From Fennellomyces sp. T-0311 (lineage: Eukaryota > Mucoromycota > Mucoromycetes > Mucorales > Lichtheimiaceae): 14,241 bases of DNA. Positions within the stretch are counted from its first letter, which is position 1; every line of letters begins with the position of its first letter. Where the stretch lies: positions 1 through 14,241 of the forward strand of contig JALLLT010000158.1 of NCBI GenBank assembly GCA_025266875.1. The letters are read 5' to 3'. The notes under the pieces were generated by a model that did not search any database, was not told where the DNA came from, and saw nothing but the letters and a program-made list of their open reading frames with translations. The position numbers and the translations under genes are program-made. Shown here piece after piece: positions 5,721-13,978 of this stretch.

Positions 5721-8255
5721 CTAGCTAGTACCTTGGATACCACACTTCTTCCTGTTTAAGGTAAGATTCACAGATGTCAATCGTTGGATCAGAATGCTAA
5801 CGTGCTTCTTATGTGTCTCCAGGTCTGGCGACGCCACAATACAATCGTCAAGATACGTTTGCACAAATGGAAGATCATGAGTCAGCTTGGTGAGCAAGGC
5901 ACTCCATTGTTGCGGAAGGATTTTTAATCCAAAACAGGCGCGCTTCCAGATGTAACAAGTCTTATCGACAATCATGCCGAGCTTGAACTGATCCTCGGGT
6001 AGAATAGGCATAGTATTGAAAGCAGCGGTTACATCGCAAACGCTAAACACTGTGTTACCCGATAACGAGGCGAAAATGGAAGGTATGTCCCGCATAGGGA
6101 AGTTGTAGTCGTCTAACATGGCATTAATGTGTCGCACGTCCATGCACCACCTATAGGCAATGGGTTCACCGGTAGAGGGATCGCGTTTAGGAACACATGT
6201 CAAACCACTATTGAACGGTGTGTAAGTGGGGGATTCAGCGATCACACCAGCTTCTAACCATTCGTTAATCTGTTTGTGTAAAACAGGTTTCAAAGCTTCT
6301 GCAACTCGGTATGGCGAGCGGTAAGCGACTTTGCCTGGAGGTGTGGGTAACCGCACAACTGCTTCCGGCATCGTACAGTAAGCATCCTTTGGAATAGCGG
6401 CATTAGCGTCCAGGTAAGGGGCAATAGCATCCAGAAAGTCTTGGTGTTGCTTATCGTTGCCTACTGGGCTGTTATTTGGCACGTACTCATCAGGCATGGT
6501 AGGCGGATCTCTGGGAATTCCCGGCCGGTGCCAGCAATAAGGAAGGTTACCAATGAAAATACCGAAGTGATGTTTGATGTCATTACCAATGGAAATCTCA
6601 GCGTTACCATGTAAGTTAAACACTTCAAAGTGATGGCGGATAGCTTTGTTGTTGCAAGAAACATGTAATTTATTTTTTGTCACTTCTATTCTAGGTACAA
6701 GTGTGTCCTTATGTGCAGTGTGCACTTGACCGGAACGAGGCTCTACTTGCCAACCCATTTGCCGGCACAATGACAAAGACACAGTGCTATGGGTGGCACC
6801 AGGGTTGAGGAGCGCAAGGAACTTGTGTCCTTCTAGAAAGATAGGAATGTAATATGAGCGTGTGTTCTCAAAGGAAAACTCATGTGAAGACTGTGTAGAC
6901 TTACAATCTGTGCAAGGCCCAATGGCCAAATCCAAATCCGACATGACAATGTCTGGGTCGCCGTTGTCATCGTCATCATCCTTCTTTGGAGGAGGCCTGG
7001 TGTCGACGACGTCCGAAGAACGAATGGCAACCGAGGTGCACTTGTGATTGGGGACCCAAGGGGCACCACACTTACGACAGAGGTTGCCGCGAGAAGCACG
7101 AGAAGAGGAAGAGGAAGAGGAACCCGAAGAAGGACCAGCAGAAGAAGAAGCAGAAGACGACGAACCACGGAACGGATTGTGCATCGAAGCTGCGGAGCCA
7201 ACAGAACCTTGAGCTAAAATCTTAGCCCGAGCTTGGCAGTCAATGGTGTCGTGGCCACAGCGACCATGGACTTCGCAAAAATGCGAACCTCGGTCAACGC
7301 GACGGCGTTTGGCATCCTGAGAGGACGACGGACCACGAGAAGAAGAACCACGAGAAGAAGCAGCAGCTGAAGAGGAGGAGGAAGAGGAAGACGAAGGACC
7401 AGCAGAAGAAACAGGATGGGAAGACCCACGTTGGCGGTTGGCCAAGCGGTTGCGAGCCTTCTTCGCTCCTTTCTCCAAGGAGAGAGCAAGAGACGAAATC
7501 CCGGCCAAGGTGTTCTTCTGATCCCCGGGAAGACCAGCACGGGCGGTGTACACCCGGTCCTGCAGGTCAGGAACCAAAGCGTCAATATACTTATTGACCA
7601 TGACGAAGTCATCCGCGGCCTTCGCATCGCGCCAGAGTTTCTCGAAACGTGCCGTGAACAAGGCAACGGTCTCATTCTCGAGCATGCGGATATCCATCAG
7701 CTGCTCAGTCAGCTCGGCAATGCGGTCAGCTTCGTCAACATCGAGATCCTCAATGAGACGGGCGCGGGCAAAGGACCAAGGCTCATTCGTGTGGGGCTCG
7801 AGGTTCACGAAGAACCAAGAACGGTGCTCTGGAGAGAGCAGCATAGGAACGAAACGGGGCCAAGTACGATCCAAATCAAAGTCGTCGCCACGGACAACGT
7901 CTTCGAACTTGGTGAGGCAGTCCGACAAAGTGGGGAAGGTGGTCGAGGAAGGCTTCCAAACATAACCAGCCCACTGGAAAGAAGGAAGATTGGTAGGCGC
8001 ACGGCCAGAGCGTTCGGTGGGGACCGAAGTGGAGGGAGCAAAGAGCGACTGGGCAGTGACAGCGGCCGCGATTGCCTCTTCGAGGCGAACCATACGGGCC
8101 TTGATGGCGTCAGCTTCTGGAGCGTCGCGAGCAATGGCCTGGGTAAACTCGCAAGTGATGCGAGCAAGCTCATCCCTGAGCTCACTGATGGCAGTGGAGG
8201 CGATGGCCTGCATGGAGACCGAGGAGGAAGAGTTGGAACCAGTGGAGGAAGACAT
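5721..8255 (-). CDS. Element B Gag-protease-RT polyprotein, truncated in RT
   Basis: This is a 844-codon Ty3/Gypsy Gag-Pol frame, separate from element A. The start is taken as the ATG at 8255-8253 (MSSSTGS); the frame is open further upstream, but without an earlier ATG, and it runs toward the LTR. Order: a Gag capsid-like region to about residue 280, containing FTARFEKLWRDAK; Ser-rich linkers with a KRRR basic patch; a Cys/His module CEVHGRCGHDTIDC near 326-340; a second Ser-rich linker; and a zinc knuckle CRKCGAPWVPNHKC near 391-404. Then come a protease-like region with NPGA at 484-487 where DS/TGA is expected, and RT with VCDVTAAF, FGLKILPQQW and YLDD (D803, D804). The chain ends at TAG 5721-5723 right after LNRKKC; family members continue for hundreds of residues with the rest of RT, RNase H and integrase. 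It therefore cannot be autonomous. Gag and the RT palm look undamaged. Gag-Pol fusion in one frame occurs in some fungal Gypsy families. Confidence 0.9.
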   Translation of the reverse strand: MSSSTGSNSSSSVSMQAIASTAISELRDELARITCEFTQAIARDAPEADAIKARMVRLEEAIAAAVTAQSLFAPSTSVPTERSGRAPTNLPSFQWAGYVWKPSSTTFPTLSDCLTKFEDVVRGDDFDLDRTWPRFVPMLLSPEHRSWFFVNLEPHTNEPWSFARARLIEDLDVDEADRIAELTEQLMDIRMLENETVALFTARFEKLWRDAKAADDFVMVNKYIDALVPDLQDRVYTARAGLPGDQKNTLAGISSLALSLEKGAKKARNRLANRQRGSSHPVSSAGPSSSSSSSSSAAASSRGSSSRGPSSSQDAKRRRVDRGSHFCEVHGRCGHDTIDCQARAKILAQGSVGSAASMHNPFRGSSSSASSSAGPSSGSSSSSSSRASRGNLCRKCGAPWVPNHKCTSVAIRSSDVVDTRPPPKKDDDDDNGDPDIVMSDLDLAIGPCTDCKSTQSSHEFSFENTRSYYIPIFLEGHKFLALLNPGATHSTVSLSLCRQMGWQVEPRSGQVHTAHKDTLVPRIEVTKNKLHVSCNNKAIRHHFEVFNLHGNAEISIGNDIKHHFGIFIGNLPYCWHRPGIPRDPPTMPDEYVPNNSPVGNDKQHQDFLDAIAPYLDANAAIPKDAYCTMPEAVVRLPTPPGKVAYRSPYRVAEALKPVLHKQINEWLEAGVIAESPTYTPFNSGLTCVPKRDPSTGEPIAYRWCMDVRHINAMLDDYNFPMRDIPSIFASLSGNTVFSVCDVTAAFNTMPILPEDQFKLGMIVDKTCYIWKRACFGLKILPQQWSALLTKLTHDLPFVQTYLDDCIVASPDLETHKKHVSILIQRLTSVNLTLNRKKCGIQGTS

Positions 8256-8391
8256 GGTGGAAACTTGGCAGGTAGTAAGAAGAAGTAAGGTAGGTAAAAA
8301 AAAGTAGAGTGTCAAAGGAGTTCGCAAAAAAAAATGTGATATTCTCAAATAAGATCAGACGTGAAAGTGCGAGACCGAATTAAAAGATCTT

Positions 8392-8425
8392 TTTATTGAT
8401 GACAAACTACTCAGATATTTATATT
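8392..8425 (-). promoter_or_regulatory. TATA box and poly(A) signal in element B LTR
   Basis: AATATAAATA at 8425-8416 precedes AATAAA at 8397-8392 on the minus strand, about 160 nt upstream of the Gag ATG. This would place the transcription start near 8390-8400. It is called from motif and position only. Confidence 0.4.
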
Positions 8426-8715
8426 GTTGAAGCGGTCGGGATGAACGCTTCTTGGTGATGTTCCGAATCCATGTTTAGGCGGCGATATAGGACGAGCGTC
8501 CTGTTAAGTAACTTATCCATGTTTCGGGTAAACTCGATGAGTCCTTTGATGTCCTAATCTAGATCAAAGTAGTTTTGGACAGATGTTGGCAGAAACTGGA
8601 CCAATGGATGACGTACGGTTGGTGCCGTCGAAAGAACGAATAGAATGGATGTGTCTGAGCCTGAAACAAGAAGGCATTCTCTGTGGGAAGGTGTAGGATA
8701 CGACACATAGATCCA

Positions 8716-8741
8716 GAAAAAATAAAAATAAAAATAAAAAG
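8716..8741. repeat. (AAAAAT)n simple repeat
   Basis: A short A-rich microsatellite with units AAAAAT repeated about four times, inside the candidate LTR of element B. A T run of the same kind on the minus strand could keep the U3 region nucleosome-poor, but nothing shows a function. Confidence 0.8.
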
Positions 8742-8795
8742 AATGTTGGGCAATGTCTCTTTCCACTGCTATTTATAACGATTAAAAATGTCACA

Positions 8796-9367
8796 CTGCG
8801 CGCTTGTACCATCATGTGCTCTTTTTCTTTGTACGTGGCAAAGTAATCATTTACAAATATCGGAATCCGGAAGGTGTATGCGACACTCTGTCATAACCGA
8901 TAAACTTCCTCTGACTTAATTAGTCCAACCCCTTTTTGCCTACACATTCTTAGCAGCATATTGTAATTTACTTCCAAATTCTAAAAGCTTAAGACTGGAA
9001 TGATTACTGCTATTATCATTTGACCAAAGTAGAGCATAATAGTTACTGCAACGAAATCATTCGGCAATAATGCCGTTTAATCAATGAAAAAACGCCATGT
9101 GAAACCATTATTCTTCTTTTGTAAGAAATATTTTCTTTTTTTATGTAACTACACAACAAATGTGATTTTTCTTCTTCGTATTGAAGACAATTATTCAACT
9201 GTCGAATATAAGAGATGCACGATTAGGGTACAGAAAACTAGCTATAATTCCATATATAATACTTTTGTGGTGAGCGCCATGAAATGACATGTGACTTCCA
9301 CTTTTATGGCTATCAGTTGATGTCGTGGTTCGCTTGTCTTTGACATGCTTTGATGATAGCTTTCCTT
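8796..9367. other. AT-rich spacer with no supported gene
   Basis: About 570 bases between the LTR of element B and the repeats that precede the transposase. The open frames here are short, AT-rich and unlike known proteins. No tRNA cloverleaf, intron-exon structure or LTR ends were recognised. Confidence 0.6.
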
Positions 9368-9472
9368 GTGTAACACCGAGAGTAGCTAAGAGTTTTATAG
9401 GCTGCTTCAGGTAAGACATTGTGAAACACTGAGACTAGCTCAACATTTCATAGGCTGCCTAGGTGAGACAAG
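9368..9472 (+). repeat. Two-copy 53-bp imperfect tandem repeat
   Basis: The units begin GTGTAACACCGAGAGTAGCT at 9368 and GTGAAACACTGAGACTAGCT at 9421. Both continue to ATAGGCTGC and end in AGGTAAGACA or AGGTGAGACA, with roughly 80 percent identity. A fragment GAGACTAGCTC starts a third unit at 9473. Just downstream TACTTCAAGCC occurs twice, at 9500 and 9515. The position ahead of the transposase suggests subterminal repeats of a DNA transposon, which is inference. Confidence 0.7.
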
Positions 9473-9645
9473 GAGACTAGCTCGGCCGCTCATTCGCCTT
9501 ACTTCAAGCCCAGATACTTCAAGCCTGCCTGGAAAATGAGCCCTGACGTAATTTTTGATGTTGGATAGAGGCGGTCTTTTAAATACAGTCACTGCACTTA
9601 AAATGATTTTTAGCTTTTGAGCATTTGAGCTAGCTAAAAAAAATG

Positions 9646-9877
9646 TTTTTTTTCCTAAGTTAATTTTAGACCAATTTTTTTTTCTTAGTAGTCAATTTCA
9701 GACCAACTTTTTTTTCCTAGTCAATTTCAGACCAGCTTTTTTTTCCTAGTCAATTTCAGACCAGCTTTCTTTTTTCTAGTCAATTTCAGACCAACTTTTT
9801 TTTTGCTAGTCTCCTAGTCAATTCCAGACCAACTTTTCCTTGGTCAATTTTTTTTGCTAGTCAATTTCAGACTGAAG
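9646..9877 (+). repeat. T-rich minisatellite, about 8 units of 29-30 bp
   Basis: Each unit is a run of 8-9 T followed by CTAGTCAATTTCAGACCAAC or a close variant. Units start at about 9646, 9675, 9708, 9737, 9766, 9796, 9834 (truncated) and 9848. The units at 9708 and 9737 are identical over 29 bp; outer units are more diverged, as is usual when an array expands in its centre. The array ends about 78 bp before the transposase ATG. It could be a subterminal binding array for the transposase, as in CACTA elements, or part of its promoter. No copy was seen at the other side of the gene. Confidence 0.85.
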
Positions 9878-10147
9878 AGATAATTTAATCACAAAAAAAA
9901 CTCGAAGTCCTATCACTGCTACTTTTTGTACCTTATCCTTTTTTTTTACCAAAAATGTCATTTCATTATATGCGCCAGAAGAAACTTGTACCTTGCTATT
10001 GTGATAATTGCTTTAAAGCAAGCAAGGGGACATATTTACCCCAGAAGCCTCGAACATGTCTTCGCCATTACGAATACATTGGCACCAATCGTTATGACGA
10101 AATGGTTGCCAGACGTAATAGCAACATGGATGTTGATTTCCAAGAAG

Positions 10148-10196
10148 GTACCAAAAAAAACGGTACTTTGTAAAGTTAATCAACATAATGAATTAG
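10148..10196 (+). other. Intron 1 of transposase (49 nt)
   Basis: It runs from GTACCA to AATTAG. Removal joins NMDVDFQE to DVEYDYGCG and moves the reading frame by the amount needed. It contains the TAA that would otherwise end the first exon. A TTAAT sequence could serve as branch site. A run of eight A inside it made a homopolymer frameshift worth considering, but the splice sites explain the change fully. Confidence 0.75.
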
Positions 10197-10436
10197 ATGT
10201 TGAATATGATTACGGCTGTGGTAGTGAAGGCGCTGTTGAAATCACTGCTGCGAACAACGAACTTCCAGTGCAGCCTGTTGTAGTAGAAGAGAGTTTTTCG
10301 CGTCTTCCAGACGCGTATTGGAATGACGATGTCGATTTCGACAGCGAAAACGAAGGCAAAAACGTCGAAGACGGTAGCAATGAGGGCAGCAATGAGAATG
10401 GCAAGGACGAGATCCCTTTTGCTACAACCGAGAATG

Positions 10437-10501
10437 GTCAGTGTCGTTACTGCCAAAAATTATACTCTTTTAACCATGTTTTTTATTGCCTGTACACCCA
10501 G
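10437..10501 (+). other. Intron 2 of transposase (65 nt)
   Basis: It runs from GTCAGT to a pyrimidine-containing CACCCAG. Splicing joins ATTEN to EPTTGSERLYLFLGMF and changes frame correctly; without it the frame ends at 10552 in a short unrelated tail. TTTTAAC in the middle is a possible branch site. The donor is not the usual GTAAGT or GTATGT, so the exact donor is slightly uncertain. Confidence 0.65.
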
Positions 10502-12576
10502 AGCCAACCACTGGTTCTGAGAGGCTGTACTTGTTCCTTGGCATGTTCCTAGTTCTCTTCCAGCGGCAGTTCCTGTCTGAGGCTGCTGAAGAATTGCTAA
10601 TGGCATTTGTCAATGTTCTTCTTTCCGAGGTCAATGCTCCGTTCAAGTTGCCAAAGAAAGTGTCCATGCTTCGCGGCCATATGGGGGTTGCTTTTTATGA
10701 AGACGGTTTGACTTCTTATGTTACTTGTCAAAAGTGTCATAAGATTTATAAGCTCAATGATTTGGTTCGTCAGGAACAACAGTTCTGCGACCATATCGAG
10801 TTTCCAAACCACCCTTGGGCAAGCATGGTTAGGAAGACATGCGGGGGGCCACTAGTGAAAAGGAGCTCAACAGGGCCAGTGGCCTTGAAGGAGTTTCCTT
10901 ATCACTCTGTCATTTTGGGGCTGAGGATGATGTTCAAGCAGCCAAACTTTTTGGAATGGATCAATGCATGGAGACATCGCACCCGTTTTGGAAATAGGCT
11001 GTTTGATGTTTATGATGGCAGAATGTGGCGAGCGACTTTGGATTCTGAGGGGAAACCATTTGTAGATGATGATCATTCTCTACTGTTGACGCTTAATTGC
11101 GATTGGTTTAATCCAAACGCTAAAGGCGCAGCATAATCATGTGGTGCAATTTATTTGTCGCTCAATAACTTGCCACGATCTGAACGTTACAAACCAGAGA
11201 ATATTCTCTTGGTAGGTGTACTGCCAGGTCCACATGAGCCAAGCAACCACCAGATTAACAATTACCTTCGTCCGCCTGTCGATGAGCTACAGCAGCTTTA
11301 TACTGGTGTACTTCTTGATGAGAGCGATTGTAATGGGCCAAGAATCCGTGCGGCACTTTTGATGGTAGCTTGTGACATCCCTGCTGCACGCAAGATTTCA
11401 GGCTTTACCGGTATCCGATCTTTCCGCGCCTGTTACAAATGCGACCGACGGTTCGAAGCGATCCCAGGCACCAAAGATCGGAATTGGGCAGTTTTCGACA
11501 TCAACACCCAAACGATGGACGAAAACAAAGCCTTGGATGCGTCGCACCAGTGGACAACAGCAACAACAGCCAAAGAACGGCAGACGGTTGAGCATGATGC
11601 TGGTTGCCGTTGGTCAGAGTTGTGTCGCCTGACATACTTTCGAAGGGTTCGCGCAACGATTGTTGATCCAATGCACAATCTGTTTCTTGGAACCGCCAGG
11701 CAGATGGTGGAACTTTGGCAGAGAGTGATAGATCCAGAGACCAACCAGCCGTATCTTACGCCAGCCCACTTTGCAAGCATGGAAGAGCAGCTGCACACAT
11801 TCGACCTTCCTCCCGGCTACGAGATATCAAAGCGTAAGGTTGGTCAGTGCTGTGCACATATGACAGCAGCTGAATGGCGCGTGTGGACCTTGGCCTTGTC
11901 ACCACTGCTCCTGAAAACAAGACTCCCAAGATCCCACCTGGACATTTGGCTTCTTTTCGTGGATGCCTGTCGCCTGCTCGCAAAGCCCTCCTTGACCACC
12001 CATGACATTTCTAGAATGCATGAATACTTCCGCCAATTCTGCATAAATGTGGATGAAATGTACGGTCATCACGAAGTCACCCCGAATATGCATATGCATT
12101 TGCATCTTGCTGAAACGGTTCTTGACTATGGCCCAGCACCAGCTTTCTGGATTTTCTCGTTCGAACGGTACAACGGCCTCATAAAAAGCTTTGATACCAA
12201 CAACAAGGATCGCTTTGAAGGTACCTTCATGCGAAGCTTCTTGGAAATGTCCTTCGCGATAGCTTCATGGCCAGCAAGGGCTTCCAAGTAACAAGAGATC
12301 CAAACCTTCTTGGGCTTTTCGAAGCGCTTGTTCCAAGCATCAAGGCCACCACCATCGACACCACAAACCACCATGCTCACTTTGACTTGCCCCGTTTCCT
12401 CGGCTATGCAGAGGAACTGGGCGACGAAGAGGTCACTGGTCAGGAGCCACTGCCGCCATCTGTAATCCAGACCACCAAGATCCAGTCGCAGTTCGTTGCA
12501 ATGAGTGACGAGCACTATAAGTGTTTGTTCGCCCATTACAGCGAATTGTATATTGGAAGCCAATACAGGGCGACAG

Positions 12577-12627
12577 GTAATTACACATGTACACATATGG
12601 ACATTGATTAATATGTTTAAATTACAG
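12577..12627 (+). other. Intron 3 of transposase (51 nt)
   Basis: GTAATT to TTACAG, both good fungal splice sites. It keeps the frame and removes a stop at 12609-12611, joining QYRATG to EIKDGALVVSNRI. Confidence 0.82.
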
Positions 12628-13243
12628 GCGAGATTAAGGATGGAGCACTGGTGGTGAGTAACAGGATCAGAAAGTTCACAACAATCGACATCCTAGGCCA
12701 ACTGTACCGAAGCACCGACGCTAGAAGTACCAGGGGATGTTATATTCAAGCCTACTTCGACAAGACCGACAACGACAATCAGCCAATCCTAGATTGTGAT
12801 GAGATGGAGTTTCGGTATGGTAGGATTGAATATTTCTTTGTGCACTTGGCCGAGGCTATTTGCGAGGAGACAAACGAACCACGTACGGGGCAACACGTAT
12901 ATGCATTTGTTCGATGGTTCGCGAAGTCTCATCCAGCCTTTGCGTCTTTTGCTCCGTTTGGTTTGGCGGTATGCAAGGACGAGTCCCAGCTGTTACCACT
13001 GAGTAGGGATTGTATTCTTCCTGTTCATAGGATTTTCTCTCCGGTTGCTGTCTGCCCATGGATTGACAACAATCTCATAGTCATTCCGTTACCACGTAAG
13101 ACCATCGGCTAATCGCCTCCATTCCGTTCATTACACTTTTACCTTCATTGCTTCCTACATTCCCGACTTCCACCATTCGTTTTCCTTTAATTCCGATTTC
13201 TACAACCACGAAAATACGCCTATATGCCCTATGCCAATTCCTT

Positions 13244-13271
13244 CTTATGCCTTATGCCTTATGCCTTATGC
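13244..13271 (+). repeat. (CTTATGC)4 tandem repeat
   Basis: Four perfect copies of the 7-mer CTTATGC in 28 nt; related ATGCC words precede it. It is downstream of the transposase stop codon and has no evident function. Confidence 0.9.
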
Positions 13272-13632
13272 TCTCTATTATTTATTTCCATTCTCTTTCC
13301 CTGTATCTTATGTTTATGTACCTTTTTCTACTTATGTCTTCGTTGCCCACACTTCACTCCTTCCACTATTCGATATACTTATACTTCTATGCCTTTATGA
13401 ATCTACGCCTTGTGTAGCTATTCAGTAGAATGTCCTTAGACGCGCGCTTTGCACTACTTCGGAAGCATTCGATGCTTATCATTCGATCACACGAGAGAGA
13501 ACGTCTGCTATAACTTGATTCGTCTTTAACTGACTATGACATTATGCGGCTCTGTTTTTTTTATACGAAGCGATAATGATCCATTTAAGTATAAACATAG
13601 GTAAGTTGGCTCGGGAATTGTCTGATATGATC

Positions 13633-13680
13633 CAGAGGCGGACCATTCAAGCAACGGAAATATGAAAGGCACCGCCTCAG
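13633..13680. repeat. Inverted repeat CAGAGGCGG ... CCGCCTCAG
   Basis: CAGAGGCGG (13633-13641) and CCGCCTCAG (13672-13680) are inverted with one mismatch in nine, around a 30-nt loop. CAGAGGCGG resembles the outer end of some hAT-type elements. GAGGCGGT also occurs at 9568-9575 on the far side of the transposase gene. A transposon end is possible, but no target-site duplication was found. Confidence 0.4.
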
Positions 13681-13978
13681 GGCACCGTGGTATTTTAGAA
13701 GCGTCCTTACTTTTCTAGTAAGCCTGTATCCCAGAAATAAAATTTTTGACACTCTTTCTTTTCAGTCCATGTTTTCTTGAATAGGAGTTATGCGCAAATA
13801 CCATGATCCCTACGAGATTGTAAAAACATTGTGCACTCATGAGTTTACAATTACCGTTCTCCTTGACTGTTGCTAACGATTGTTAACCCATGAGCTTTAT
13901 GCCCAACTTTTGCGCCCAAAGACAGCTCAATCTTTTTTGTCCCAAGCCCAACCCTACCACCCTACCACGTTGGTGCTT

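Larger units (their letters stand above)
5721..8795 (-). mobile_element. Element B: truncated Ty3/Gypsy retrotransposon
   Basis: Reading on the minus strand, it has a candidate 5' LTR (8795-8335), a leader of about 80 nt and the Gag-protease-RT frame, then it breaks off after the RT active site. No RNase H or integrase follows. Its proteins differ clearly from element A in Gag architecture, RT sequence and lack of a frameshift, so the two are different families placed tail to tail. The break may be a deletion joining to an LTR (see the LTR-like stretch at 5480-5698) or the result of another element inserting here. No tRNA-type primer-binding site beginning TGG was found just after the candidate LTR. 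Confidence 0.8.
8335..8795 (-). repeat. Candidate 5' LTR of element B
   Basis: On the minus strand it begins TGTGACAT (8795-8788) and ends ATATCACA (8342-8335). These ends are inverted repeats matching at 7 of 8 positions and obey the TG..CA rule, giving 461 bp. It ends 79 nt upstream of the Gag ATG. It contains TATAAATA at 8777-8770, a second AATATAAATA at 8425-8416, and AATAAA at 8397-8392, the latter two forming the likely promoter and poly(A) pair. A primer-binding site is not evident: the bases after the end are a T run. Alternative start TGATGGTAC at 8814 cannot be excluded. Confidence 0.5.
9955..13112 (+). pseudogene. Tnp2/Plavaka-type (CACTA-related) transposase, four exons, broken by one stop and one frameshift
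   Basis: This encodes a DDE-type transposase that would cut and move its own DNA element in the nucleus. Model: exons 9955-10147, 10197-10436, 10502-12576 and 12628-13112, about 997 codons. ATG 9955 is chosen because it opens the Cys-rich N-terminus (CYCDNC, then PRTCLRH). An acidic stretch and a Cys/His module (CQKCHK, later CDH, CGG) follow. The Transposase_21-like core has LNCDWFNP (D at 11101), LPRSERYKPENILLVGVLPG, YLRPPVDEL, ACDIPAARKISGF (D at 11374) and DPMHNLFLG (D at 11665). A DUF4218-like block follows, with MHLHLAETV and FSFERYNGLIKS, then a C-terminal domain with YGRIEYFFVHL. Two lesions are visible. TAA at 11134-11136 sits where relatives normally have a residue before SxGAIYL. 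Between about 12245 and 12262 the frame moves from EGTFMRSFLEM to LRDSFMASKGF, with no workable intron. Everything else is well preserved, so the decay looks recent. Family call firm; exon model good; catalytic residue assignment from family knowledge. Confidence 0.88.
13113..13978. other. Non-coding spacer between transposase and the last gene
   Basis: About 870 bases with pyrimidine-rich sequence at the left, a 7-bp tandem repeat, and a hairpin-forming GAGGCGG/CCGCCTC pair. The open frames of 65-89 codons at 13148-13428 have low-complexity Tyr/Leu/Phe content and are not called. An AATAAA at 13736-13741 could serve a + strand transcript, but it lies over 600 bases past the transposase stop. 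Confidence 0.55.

Noticed and set aside
7416..8288. 290-codon open frame on the + strand
   Set aside because: It lies antisense to the Ser-rich Gag of element B and arises from its biased codon use; the protein has no recognisable domain.
8320..8334. Self-primed or tRNA primer-binding site after the element B LTR
   Set aside because: The bases after the LTR end are a T run without TGG, and their complement was not found at the expected transcript start.
9646..9877. Regular repeats resembling a CRISPR array
   Set aside because: Units are directly adjacent with no unique spacers, and the context is eukaryotic with introns and LTR elements.
10150..10160. Frameshift at the A8 run in the transposase
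   Set aside because: A 49-nt intron with GT and AG ends restores the frame and removes the stop, which is a simpler explanation.
12221..12288. 68-nt intron to repair the downstream frameshift
   Set aside because: It would delete the conserved EGTFMRSFLE segment; donor and branch signals are weak.
13148..13428. Hydrophobic small open frames downstream of the transposase
   Set aside because: They are Tyr/Leu/Phe-rich translations of pyrimidine-rich DNA containing a 7-bp tandem repeat; no start context or conserved motif.
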